From: JALZAH01 sp051000755
GTDB taxonomy: Bacteria > Actinomycetota > Acidimicrobiia > Acidimicrobiales > Palsa-688
NCBI GenBank assembly: GCA_051000755.1
Contig: JBPCNZ010000072.1
Location: 1 to 64,000, forward strand
Direction: 5' to 3'
Length of the DNA: 64,000 nucleotides
Shown: positions 7,507 through 14,477 of the stretch, piece by piece
Layout of the letters: every line of letters begins with the position of its first letter
Position numbering within the stretch: position 1 is the stretch's first letter
Translations under genes and position numbers: made by a program
The notes under the pieces: model-generated
Databases searched by the model: none
Seen by the model: the letters and a program-made list of their open reading frames with translations, nothing else
Told to the model about the DNA's origin: nothing

Positions 7507-8906
7507 GCGCCTGGGCTTCGACATCGACCGAGGGCAGGAGGCGAGGTCGCCGGGGAAACCTCGAATCGGCGCGGTAGGCGGACGATCGCTCTGGTCCCGC
7601 CACCCTTCGGATTGGCTAGCTCGACCGTGCCTTTGTGGGCGGCGACCAGTTCGGCGGTGACGGTGAGGCCGATGCCGCTTCCGGCGATGTTGGCGTGGTC
7701 GCCGCGATGGAACCGTTCGAAGACGTGTTCGAGCTCGCCGTCGGGGATGCCGGGCCCGGTGTCGGTTACCTCGAGGACAGCGTCGTCGCCTTCGGTGCCG
7801 ACCCGGAGACGGACCGTGCCGCCGGCGGGCGTGTATTTGATGGCGTTGACAATCAGGTTGGTGGCGATCTGGTGGAGGCGGAGGGGGTCACCGTCGACGG
7901 CGGTCGGTGTCAGATCCTCATGCCATGCCAGCCTGGCGTCCAGCGCTGAGCGGCGCTGGGCGGCGGCCGCGGTGGTGGCGATGTCGGCCAGGTCGACGGT
8001 CTCGATGTGAAGGTTGAGGGCGGCGGCTTGGGCAGCGGCGACGGTTTGAAGGTCCTCGACAAGGCGTCCGAGACGGACAGTCTCTTCATGCAGGGAGCCG
8101 ACGGCTGCCTCGGTGAGAGGAGTGACGCCGTCGAGGAGGGCTTCGATCTCGCCTTGGAGGACGGCGACGGGTGTCCGCAGTTCGTGGGCGACGTCGGTAA
8201 CCAGCGCCCGGCGTAGTTCCTCGTGACGGTCGAGGTCGGCGACCATCGTGTCGAACGCGCGGGCCAGCTCGCCGAGCTCGCCGATGCCAGGGCGCCCCCC
8301 GACCCGAACATCCTCGACGCTGGCCCCCCGGGCTTGCACGGCGGCGGTGAGGCGTCGCAGAGGGCGGACGATCCGACCCGATACCGCCACAGCGGCGAAC
8401 AGTGCCGTTACGGCGGCGATCCCGGCGGCGGCGAGCACGGACTGTTCCAGCCCGGAGCGCAGCTGGCGGTCAGCGAGGGACAACGGCTGGGCGGGCTGGG
8501 CCAAGGCGATGGTGCCGATCGGCCGGCCATGCAGGCTCAGGGGACGGGTGGTGACGTGGCCGGCCGGGCCGCCGGGGGCTGGGTGGTCGACGATGACGGT
8601 CCCACCGGGGGCGACGATACGAACGCCGATGCGGTTGTCGTCAGCCAGGGCTTCAACCGGTGCCAGGTCGGCTCCCGACCAGGATCGGCTCGAGGCGAAC
8701 GCGTTGACCGCAGCGGCGGACAGCGCGCCGGCACCGGCCTGTTGTTGGCGTTGGGCCGTATTGTTGACATCGGCCCGGTCGACGAGCGCAACGATGACCG
8801 CGAACACAGCGATCGAACCGACCGCGACGGCGAGGAACGCGGAAGCCAGGCGAAGCGTGAGAGGACTGGCCCGCCTCCGCCGATCAGTGGTCACAGGCCC
8901 CGTCAC
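7503..8906 (-). CDS. Sensor histidine kinase (HAMP type)
   Basis: 467-aa membrane-bound kinase. Helix 1 lies at about residues 18-42, an extracytoplasmic sensor of about 100 residues follows, and helix 2 is near 155-180. Next come a HAMP linker, the H-box DVAHELRTPVAVLQG, an N-box with LIVNAIKYTPAGG, and G-boxes DTGPGIPDGE and GSGIGLTV. All residues needed for autophosphorylation and ATP binding are visible. The start is a GTG overlapping the regulator's stop (GTGA), and its own stop overlaps the CDF start. The intimate coupling to a metal transporter suggests a metal or envelope signal, but the ligand cannot be read from the sequence. Confidence 0.92.
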   Translation of the reverse strand: MTGPVTTDRRRRASPLTLRLASAFLAVAVGSIAVFAVIVALVDRADVNNTAQRQQQAGAGALSAAAVNAFASSRSWSGADLAPVEALADDNRIGVRIVAPGGTVIVDHPAPGGPAGHVTTRPLSLHGRPIGTIALAQPAQPLSLADRQLRSGLEQSVLAAAGIAAVTALFAAVAVSGRIVRPLRRLTAAVQARGASVEDVRVGGRPGIGELGELARAFDTMVADLDRHEELRRALVTDVAHELRTPVAVLQGEIEALLDGVTPLTEAAVGSLHEETVRLGRLVEDLQTVAAAQAAALNLHIETVDLADIATTAAAAQRRSALDARLAWHEDLTPTAVDGDPLRLHQIATNLIVNAIKYTPAGGTVRLRVGTEGDDAVLEVTDTGPGIPDGELEHVFERFHRGDHANIAGSGIGLTVTAELVAAHKGTVELANPKGGGTRAIVRLPRRFEVSPATSPPALGRCRSPGA

Positions 8907-9619
8907 GGGTGAGGCCGTTCAGGGTCACGGTCCACCCCGAGGCGGTAGCCGCCACCCAGGACGGTCTGAATCAACCTGGGGTCACCGGGGTCGACCTCGA
9001 TCTTGCGACGAAGGTTCTTGATGTGCGAGTCGATGGTCCGCTCGTAGCCTTCGAACTCGTAGCCGCGTACCCGGTTGATCAGCTCGTAGCGGGAATACAC
9101 CCGGCCCGGGTGCCGGGCCAGGGCGACCAGCAGTCCCCACTCGGTGGGAGTGAGCTCCACTAGCTCATCATGTACGGTCACCTGACGGCGTTCCTCGTCG
9201 ATCACGATCCTCTCATCGCCGTAGGACCGGGCGGACGTTGCGCTGGCGGACCCCGATCCTCGCCGCCTGAGCACCGCTTGTACCCGCAAGACCAGCTCTC
9301 GTGGGCTGAATGGTTTAGTCAGGTAGTCGTCCGCGCCCAGCTCGAGACCGGCGACACGGTCGGATTCGTCGCTGCGAGCGGTGAGCATGATGATGGGCAC
9401 GTCCGAACGAGAGCGCAGCTCGGTGGCGACGGTCTGGCCGGACACGTCGGGCAAGCCCAAGTCGAGCACGATCAGGTCCGGCTCGATCCGCCCGGCCAGG
9501 GTGATGGCTTCCGCACCGGAGCCGGTGGTGAAGACCTCCATCCCTTCGCGTTCGAGGTAGGAACGGACCAGGTCGCGGATCTTGATCTCATCCTCGACGA
9601 CCAGCACCAAAGCGGCCAC
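8903..9619 (-). CDS. OmpR/PhoB-type response regulator
   Basis: Receiver domain with the acidic pair VVEDE, phospho-acceptor Asp in LIVLDLGLPD, the T of MLTAR and the K of LTKPF. A winged-helix DNA-binding domain follows (LTPTEWGLLVALARHPGRV, then YERTIDSHIKNLRRKIE). I prefer a GTG start at 9619 because AGGAG lies 6 nt before it; an in-frame ATG at 9634 would contain that ribosome site inside the coding sequence. The gene overlaps the preceding 44-aa ORF by 32 nt and the next kinase by 4 nt. It presumably controls this operon; no binding sites were established. Confidence 0.92.
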   Translation of the reverse strand: MAALVLVVEDEIKIRDLVRSYLEREGMEVFTTGSGAEAITLAGRIEPDLIVLDLGLPDVSGQTVATELRSRSDVPIIMLTARSDESDRVAGLELGADDYLTKPFSPRELVLRVQAVLRRRGSGSASATSARSYGDERIVIDEERRQVTVHDELVELTPTEWGLLVALARHPGRVYSRYELINRVRGYEFEGYERTIDSHIKNLRRKIEVDPGDPRLIQTVLGGGYRLGVDRDPERPHP

Positions 9620-9722
9620 CGTCGTTCTCCTCATCTCGGCGGGTGAAGCGTAGCCGCCATGCCATCCAGGCCACCCCGGTAACAAAGACCGTCCACGACA
9701 CGATCACCGCAGCCCAGATCAT
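9588..9722 (-). CDS. 44-aa single-helix membrane peptide
   Basis: Short ORF starting MIWAAVIVSWTVFVTGVAW, one clear transmembrane helix, then a basic tail (WRLRFTRRDEEN). It starts at an ATG overlapping the stop of the F0 b-like gene (ATGA) and runs into the response-regulator gene. The 4-nt overlap, identical in style to its neighbours, is the argument that it is translated. No family is recognised. In this position it could be an F0 accessory peptide or a small regulator of the kinase; both are guesses. Confidence 0.5.
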   Translation of the reverse strand: MIWAAVIVSWTVFVTGVAWMAWRLRFTRRDEENDGGRFGAGRRG

Positions 9723-10114
9723 CGTAGGGTCGCATGGAGTTGCTCGACGGCGTGGAGGCGGGCATCAGCTTCTCGACGGGCGTCGGTGACGGCCCGCTGG
9801 TAGTAGTCGCGGGCTCGGCGTCGGGCGTCGGTGTCGATGTCTGTGGCCATCCGTTGGTACATGGCCACAGTCTCGGAGCCTTCCCGTCGGGCGTCGGCCA
9901 GGATGCGACGCGACTCGGCTTCGGCGAAGGCCAGACGGTCCTTCGCCTCGGTTGCGGTGGCCAAGTCGACATCGATGGTGGCCTGACGTTCGGTCATGGC
10001 CCGACGCAGCGGCGGGATCACCACCTTGGCCACCACGAGCGCCACCAGGGCGAAGATGACGAGCTCGGCCACCAAGGTGGCGTTGAGGGAGAACGGGTTG
10101 GCTGAGGCGATCAC
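9719..10114 (-). CDS. F0 ATP-synthase subunit b-like protein
   Basis: 131-aa protein with one N-terminal helix (AELVIFALVALVVAKVVIP) followed by PPLRRAMTERQATID and a long charged helix ending in READARLHAVEQLHATLR. This is the architecture of the peripheral stalk subunit b. It is shorter than usual (about 160-180 aa) and probably lacks the C-terminal delta-binding part. It overlaps both neighbours by 4 nt. No c, delta, alpha, gamma, beta or epsilon subunit is visible anywhere in the window, so it is unlikely to be the housekeeping copy. Confidence 0.8.
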   Translation of the reverse strand: MIASANPFSLNATLVAELVIFALVALVVAKVVIPPLRRAMTERQATIDVDLATATEAKDRLAFAEAESRRILADARREGSETVAMYQRMATDIDTDARRRARDYYQRAVTDARREADARLHAVEQLHATLR

Positions 10115-10851
10115 GACGTGACTTCCTTTCGTTGGGCGACGGTCGGCACCGGGGTCGGGGATCCGACCGTGGACTCGTAGTAGAGGATGGCCAGCAAGGC
10201 GAAGATCACGGCCTGCACGACGCCCAAGGCGACGTCGAACATTGCCCAGATGACATGGGGGACCGGTGCTACCGCAGGGGGAATGAGCTCACCGATGAGG
10301 GCGATCACCAGCCCGCCGGCGAAGGCCGTGCCAAACAGACGCAACGCCAAGGTGACGGGGCGGACGATCTCGGTCAACACGTTGATCGGCGCCAACCACC
10401 AAAACGGTTCAAGATAGTGACGCAGGTAGCCGCCGGGGCCCCTTGCCCGGAGGGCGGCGATGTGGGTGACCGTCAAGACGATCACCGTCAATGCCACGGT
10501 CAAGTTGAGGTCAGCGGTGGCGCTTGGAAGGAACGACGAGGTGCCCGGCAGCACCCGCAGCAGGTTGGCGACCAGAATGAACAAGAACAGGGCGACAGCG
10601 AGGGGCACCACCGCCGGCCGGGGCCGCCCTGTAGCGAGGATCACCCGCCGATCCATGCCGCCCACCAGCGTCTCCCAGGCCACCTGGACCCGCCCTGGAC
10701 GGCCGGCGGTGATCCTCCACCGCGTGACCAGGCCGGCGGCGACAACTACCACCGCCGCCAGCACTGATGCTCTCAGCGTGCCCGCGTTGACCGTCACACC
10801 GGCCATGGTGACCGGGCCGCTGCGGGCGATTAGCTCCTCGAGGACGTTCAA
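10111..10851 (-). CDS. F0 ATP-synthase subunit a-like protein
   Basis: 246-aa polytopic protein. The hallmark LALRLFGTAFAGGLVIALI carries the essential stator arginine of the proton or sodium half-channels, and the upstream WWLAPINVLTEIVRPV block is also typical. The start is taken as TTG at 10851, because it overlaps the stop of the zinc mini-protein (TTGA) and GGAAAGG lies upstream; the longer open frame to 10923 has no support. Normally subunit a is followed by c, but here b follows directly. Its role without a c-ring is unknown; it may partner with subunits encoded elsewhere. Confidence 0.85.
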   Translation of the reverse strand: MNVLEELIARSGPVTMAGVTVNAGTLRASVLAAVVVVAAGLVTRWRITAGRPGRVQVAWETLVGGMDRRVILATGRPRPAVVPLAVALFLFILVANLLRVLPGTSSFLPSATADLNLTVALTVIVLTVTHIAALRARGPGGYLRHYLEPFWWLAPINVLTEIVRPVTLALRLFGTAFAGGLVIALIGELIPPAVAPVPHVIWAMFDVALGVVQAVIFALLAILYYESTVGSPTPVPTVAQRKEVTS

Positions 10852-11012
10852 CGTGCGCCCTTTCCGGTCACCTTCAGCCGGTGGTTGTCCTGGCTGGCCC
10901 AGCCCCGGCTGGGGCTGGCCCACTCACGGTCGTGGTCCTCCGCCAGGTGCCATTCGAGCTCGGTCCTGAACTCGAACCGCAAGGCGCAGAGCGGGCATGT
11001 GTGGATCGTCAT
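10848..11012 (-). CDS. 54-aa C2H2-like zinc mini-protein
   Basis: Begins MTIHTCPLCALRFEFRTELE and contains a C-x2-C then H-x4-H arrangement (CPLC ... WHLAEDH), so a single zinc finger is expected. GGAGG sits 5 nt before the ATG. The stop overlaps the TTG start of the F0 a-like gene. A clear paralogue (same CP-C ... TELEWHL-H core) is encoded at 38866-39003. It is the first gene of the overlapping operon that ends with the CDF metal transporter, so a metal-responsive or regulatory role is an attractive inference. Confidence 0.75.
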   Translation of the reverse strand: MTIHTCPLCALRFEFRTELEWHLAEDHDREWASPSRGWASQDNHRLKVTGKGAR

Positions 11013-11042
11013 AGCTGCCTCCTCAGAAGCTCATCGGATGGG

Positions 11043-11327
11043 ATGACCACAGCCAACCGGCCCGGTGTGGACCTCCTGTCCGTCCCGCGTGGAGACGCGG
11101 TGGAGATCGCCGTCTCCGTCTCCATCTCACCTCCACGCCACCTGCGCGGTCTCCCCACGCTGAACGGTTTCGATGTCGGTGAGCCCCGGCGTCCGGCCTG
11201 GGCCAGCGACAACGGGCCACCCGCCCACCAGCCGGTCGCAGAGCATCGCCAGAACCCGGCACTCGTCGGACACGCAGCCCTGGCCCACGCGGCCGGCGAC
11301 ACCAAACGCCAACCCCGAAAGGACTAA
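11043..11327 (+). CDS. Hypothetical protein, doubtful
   Basis: 94-aa open frame with predominantly G/C third positions, ending 3 nt before the next gene. It is low in complexity, rich in Pro, Ala and His, and has no recognisable domain or strong ribosome site. It could be a real small gene, or simply the leader and promoter region of the divergent zinc mini-protein operon, whose ATG is only 30 nt away. Confidence 0.25.
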   Translation: MTTANRPGVDLLSVPRGDAVEIAVSVSISPPRHLRGLPTLNGFDVGEPRRPAWASDNGPPAHQPVAEHRQNPALVGHAALAHAAGDTKRQPRKD

Positions 11328-11330
11328 GCC

Positions 11331-11762
11331 ATGACCACCACCACTCCCGCCTCTACCCCCACGACCAGGGCGATCCAACGGGAACGGCTCGGCAAGGCGA
11401 TGCTTTCCGTCGCCGTGGTAGGCGCCGTCGCCTCCGCTCTCGGCGCCATCTCAGCCGTGGTCGAAGCGGATGGTCCAACCAAGATCCTCGAGACGTGGCG
11501 GCTCTACGGCCTCATCGTCTTCGCCGGCCTCTTCACCCTCCTGGCGATCCGCCCCCACCACTACCGCGGCGTGTGGGAACTCATCCTGTTCTCCAAACTC
11601 GCCCTCACAGGCACCGCCGTGGCCTACGCCATTCACGGTGGAATCCCGGGCACCGCCAGCATCATCGGCTGGGACGGCGGCCTGTCGCTCGTGCTCATCA
11701 CCGCCTACATCTGCTGCCGTGGATGGACCGCCGGCCCCCGCCAACGAGGCCCCTCCCAATGA
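11331..11762 (+). CDS. Small integral membrane protein, four helices
   Basis: 143-aa protein: a Thr/Pro-rich cytoplasmic start, then four hydrophobic helices (around residues 24-44, 60-78, 88-104 and 112-130) and a basic C-terminus. AAAGGA precedes the ATG by about 7 nt. I do not recognise a named family. Its stop overlaps the next ATG (ATGA), suggesting a short plus-strand operon with the following ORFs. Confidence 0.65.
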   Translation: MTTTTPASTPTTRAIQRERLGKAMLSVAVVGAVASALGAISAVVEADGPTKILETWRLYGLIVFAGLFTLLAIRPHHYRGVWELILFSKLALTGTAVAYAIHGGIPGTASIIGWDGGLSLVLITAYICCRGWTAGPRQRGPSQ

Positions 11763-12097
11763 CTGAGCCCATGATCGTGTTGAACATCGCAGGACACCTC
11801 ATTACTGCAGGGATCACCCGTCACGAGGACCTCGAATCCGCTGGTGCCGGGCAACGCCTCCGCCGGCAACAGGCTCGGTTCACAACCCACAACGAGTCCT
11901 CAGAGACCGCGATACTCGCCGCGATAGCGGACCGCACAATCATCAGACGCCCAACCAACAACACGAGCTATCGCGGCGTGAACTACACGAGATGTTTCAC
12001 GGAGACATCATCGAAAACGCATTTCTGGCTCGACCTCCAGGAGATCCACGAACCTCTCGTTGAAGATGGCGTTGCCGGCCTCGTCGATCACCGCTGA
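11759..12097 (+). CDS. Hypothetical protein, possibly decayed
   Basis: 112-aa frame coupled by ATGA to the membrane protein. No domain is recognised. Codon use is less GC-biased in the second half than in neighbours. A perfect 12-nt inverted repeat (11917-11928 and 11967-11978) lies inside it, which is unusual within a gene. It may be a real accessory gene or a fragment created by an insertion. Confidence 0.35.
   Translation: MTEPMIVLNIAGHLITAGITRHEDLESAGAGQRLRRQQARFTTHNESSETAILAAIADRTIIRRPTNNTSYRGVNYTRCFTETSSKTHFWLDLQEIHEPLVEDGVAGLVDHR
11917..11978. repeat. Perfect 12-nt inverted repeat with 38-nt spacer
   Basis: CGCCGCGATAGC at 11917-11928 is matched by its exact complement at 11967-11978. 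It could form a long-stem hairpin in RNA or mark the ends of a tiny excised or inserted unit. Confidence 0.5.
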
Positions 12098-12166
12098 AAC
12101 CCGCCCACGCCAACCCCGCCAACCCAGCGTGCTGGCCATCCACCCGCACATGAAAAGGAACACGAC

Positions 12167-12373
12167 ATGGACCCCTACACAGCTATCGCAAGCATGTTCT
12201 TCGCTCTGACGCTCGGATCGGCAATCGCGCTGGTCATCCGCTGCGTCTCCGACCGTCGCAACCCGCACCCCGACACCAGCGACCGTGAACCCCAGCCCAC
12301 GACCCTCTGCCATCCGCGGCTCACCAACCCTTACCGCATCCGGCCGGCGCAACAGGAATCCGACCGTCAGTGA
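12167..12373 (+). CDS. Small single-helix membrane protein
   Basis: 68 aa: MDPYTAIASMFFALTLGSAI forms one transmembrane helix, followed by a hydrophilic Pro/Arg-rich tail. AAGGA lies 8 nt upstream of the ATG. Family unknown. Third in line after the membrane protein and the 112-aa ORF. Confidence 0.5.
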   Translation: MDPYTAIASMFFALTLGSAIALVIRCVSDRRNPHPDTSDREPQPTTLCHPRLTNPYRIRPAQQESDRQ

Positions 12374-12808
12374 GAAACTAGACCTACGAGGTCAAGCACC
12401 CCACGACCAAGGCCTGTGGGGATGTCGTCCCCGTGCGCTACAGCCCGACACGGCGAGTGGACATTCTGCTTGCCCGTCGAGACCCGGGTCGTCATCGGAG
12501 CTACGCCATCCCGTTCTTGTAGCCGGGCCGCCATTGCCCTCCGTACTGGCCATCGACAGCCAAATCACAATCCTCCCGTCAGCCTCGCACGGCGTTCCCT
12601 CAGACCACCCACGACGCCGTCGATGGCGCACGAGGTAGGGGTCTTCGAGTCTTCGGCTCCGCGCTCGACCAGAGAGCCACTACTGCGCCGAGACCCATGC
12701 CGGCGGTCCTTTCTCCACATCGATCACATGGCGGTCACATCATGATCAGAAATGGAGCTGGTCAAGTCATCAATGACAACCATCCCTTCCTTTCCGAGGA
12801 GGCAAGAA
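12374..12808. other. Gene-free stretch
   Basis: About 435 nt. Several short frames overlap on both strands, none with a domain or good ribosome site. One plus frame (TYEVKHPTTKACGDVVPVRY) looks protein-like but has no start and follows a stop, so it may be a gene scrap. The stretch presumably also holds the promoter of the downstream stress protein. Confidence 0.4.
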
Positions 12809-13390
12809 ATGACCTACCGTGCCGTCACCGATGACTTTACACCTCCCACCATCGCCGCACCCCGTTCGAATAATCAGGCCACGCCTGGCGCGACGCCGTC
12901 TGATACCTCTTCTTTGCTTGTCGGCGTAGACGACTCCATCGAAAGCCTGAACGCGGCTGCCTGGGCGGCCGGCGAGGCGCTACGACGCGGAAGCGACCTG
13001 ATCGTCTTGCACGCCTGGGACACCACTCCCGCTCTCGGTTACCCCGATGGCATCGTACCGCCCCACTACCTCCACAACGACGCCGCCGCAACTCTCGCCC
13101 ACGGTGTCAGCGCCGCCGAGAATGTCGGCGTCCAGCCCATCGGCCGACTTGTGAACGGGGACCCCGTCGACGCCCTGGTGCGGGCCGCCGCTCACTCGTC
13201 TCTTCTCGTCCTCGGCCACCATCGCCGCAACCGGCTCGTCAGCCTACTGCGAAGGTCGGTCATTTCTCGGTGCCTGCGCCATGCTCCCTGCCCAGTTGTC
13301 GTGGTAGGTGCCGGGCTGGCACAACCCCGTACCGCGCCGTTCCGATCGCGAACGCGTCGAAGCGTCGCTGCTGGCGGGCGACACCCATAA
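12809..13390 (+). CDS. Universal stress protein with N-terminal extension
   Basis: 193-aa USP. After about 38 variable residues the domain starts LLVGVDDSIESLNAAAWA, the nucleotide-contacting Asp strand and helix. Near the C-terminus VLGHHRRNRLVSLLRRSVI replaces the usual ATP-binding glycine motif, and CPVVVVG forms the last strand. AGGAGG lies 6 nt before the ATG at 12809, which decides this start over the ATG at 12752. It sits in the same stress-flavoured island as the USP at 2.6 kb. ATP binding is doubtful because the G-rich motif is degenerate. Confidence 0.85.
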   Translation: MTYRAVTDDFTPPTIAAPRSNNQATPGATPSDTSSLLVGVDDSIESLNAAAWAAGEALRRGSDLIVLHAWDTTPALGYPDGIVPPHYLHNDAAATLAHGVSAAENVGVQPIGRLVNGDPVDALVRAAAHSSLLVLGHHRRNRLVSLLRRSVISRCLRHAPCPVVVVGAGLAQPRTAPFRSRTRRSVAAGGRHP

Positions 13391-13528
13391 GCGAAGGGCC
13401 CCCGACAACACCAAAGACAAGCCAACCCCTGGCCTTCAGACCACCATCACCCGGCAGTTGTCGATGACGACCGCATTCTTTGCCGCTCGACTGCGGGGAT
13501 TCGAAGCAGGCGACACACAGGAGTGACC

Positions 13529-14164
13529 ATGACCAGCAATAGGGAATCGCACCACCACAGCGTGCAGATCGGTACGAACTGGGCCGACGGAGTCTCCGGG
13601 AATGTCTCAAAGGGAGCAGTACCAGCGACACGGATGCGGCCCGCGTTCATCCACCGGGATCCCCAGACGCGCGCACCCCGACGTCACAAAGCGCGCCTCA
13701 TCCTCATCGCCCTCGCTTCGTCGGTCGCGGTGGCCGTAACGGGCTGCGCCGGTTCTCCGACGACCCCTACTAGCAGCGCCGCCCGAACCGCCGAGGTCAC
13801 CATCAACGCGACGACGAACCCGATCGGCGCCTGCTCCAGCCTCTTCCCGAGCTACGAGGTCGCGAGGTATCTCAGCTACGAGAACCGTCCTGGTCTGTCG
13901 CTCAACCCTGAACGGACAAAACTAGCTGACCCCGCTAGCTCTGACGGCCGTCGGACCTTACATTGCGGCTTCGTCGACAACGACAGACCAGACAACGGCT
14001 ACGAGATCCGGGTAGCTCCCGCCATGAAAGGAGGCCAGAGCGGCATCGTGACTGCCCAAGGTGTGACCATCTTCGGAACCTCGGTCGGAATATCACCGAA
14101 AGACATTCGCCACTTGATCCCGTTGTTCACCGCAGCAGCAACCAGGGCAGGGTTCCAGAACTGA
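13529..14164 (+). CDS. Putative secreted lipoprotein (DUF3558-like)
   Basis: 211-aa protein with an unusually long polar N-terminus, then a basic stretch and hydrophobic helix (LILIALASSVAVAVTGCAGS). The lipobox Cys is at about residue 74, so the true signal peptide may begin nearer that helix. The exported part (DPASSDGRRTLHCGFVDND and a GVTIFGTSVGISPKD segment) resembles actinobacterial DUF3558-type lipoproteins. CAGGAG lies 5 nt before the ATG. Role unknown; a cell-surface location is the main supportable statement. Confidence 0.6.
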   Translation: MTSNRESHHHSVQIGTNWADGVSGNVSKGAVPATRMRPAFIHRDPQTRAPRRHKARLILIALASSVAVAVTGCAGSPTTPTSSAARTAEVTINATTNPIGACSSLFPSYEVARYLSYENRPGLSLNPERTKLADPASSDGRRTLHCGFVDNDRPDNGYEIRVAPAMKGGQSGIVTAQGVTIFGTSVGISPKDIRHLIPLFTAAATRAGFQN

Positions 14165-14444
14165 AACGTCGGCCTGGTCAGGACACATAGCGCTTCGGCG
14201 CCCTGTCTCTGGTCTCGGACCACGTCCAATAGCAAAGTCGGGGCTTCGCAGACGTTTCCCTGACCCGGCGATGGCCGAGTGGCGTATGTCCGCCGTTGAG
14301 GACCACCAAGGGCACACGCATATCGATCCGCTGGGGTAGTCACCCTGCCGGCTTCGCAACTCCACATCAGCCCCGGAAACGGCCAATTCTCCCGACCGCA
14401 TTCCGTGCCCAACGCTGAGGCAGGGCCGTACTGACTCAGCGGGG
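14165..14444. other. Intergenic stretch between convergent genes
   Basis: No gene is seen between the lipoprotein and the NlpC gene. The right-hand half shows weak similarity to sequence just inside the left 33-nt repeat (shared GGCCCT and GAATTG blocks). Confidence 0.4.
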
Positions 14445-14477
14445 GCTACCTGTCGGTTGGTACCACGTTCCTTAACG
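14445..14477 (-). repeat. 33-nt repeat, right copy (inverted relative to 5209-5241)
   Basis: Reverse complement starts CGTTAAGGA and matches the left copy at 29 of 33 positions. Its TAA is also the stop codon of the NlpC/P60 gene, so the repeat abuts that gene exactly. The peptide reading is VKERGTNRQVA. Confidence 0.6.

Noticed and set aside
9635..10110. Hidden F0 c-subunit gene
   Set aside because: Looked in all frames between and beside the a and b genes; no pair of Gly/Ala-rich helices with a carboxylate was found.
12416..12745. 109-aa plus-strand ORF
   Set aside because: Arg/Ser/Pro-rich composition, no ribosome site, no domain, and competing frames of similar length on the other strand.
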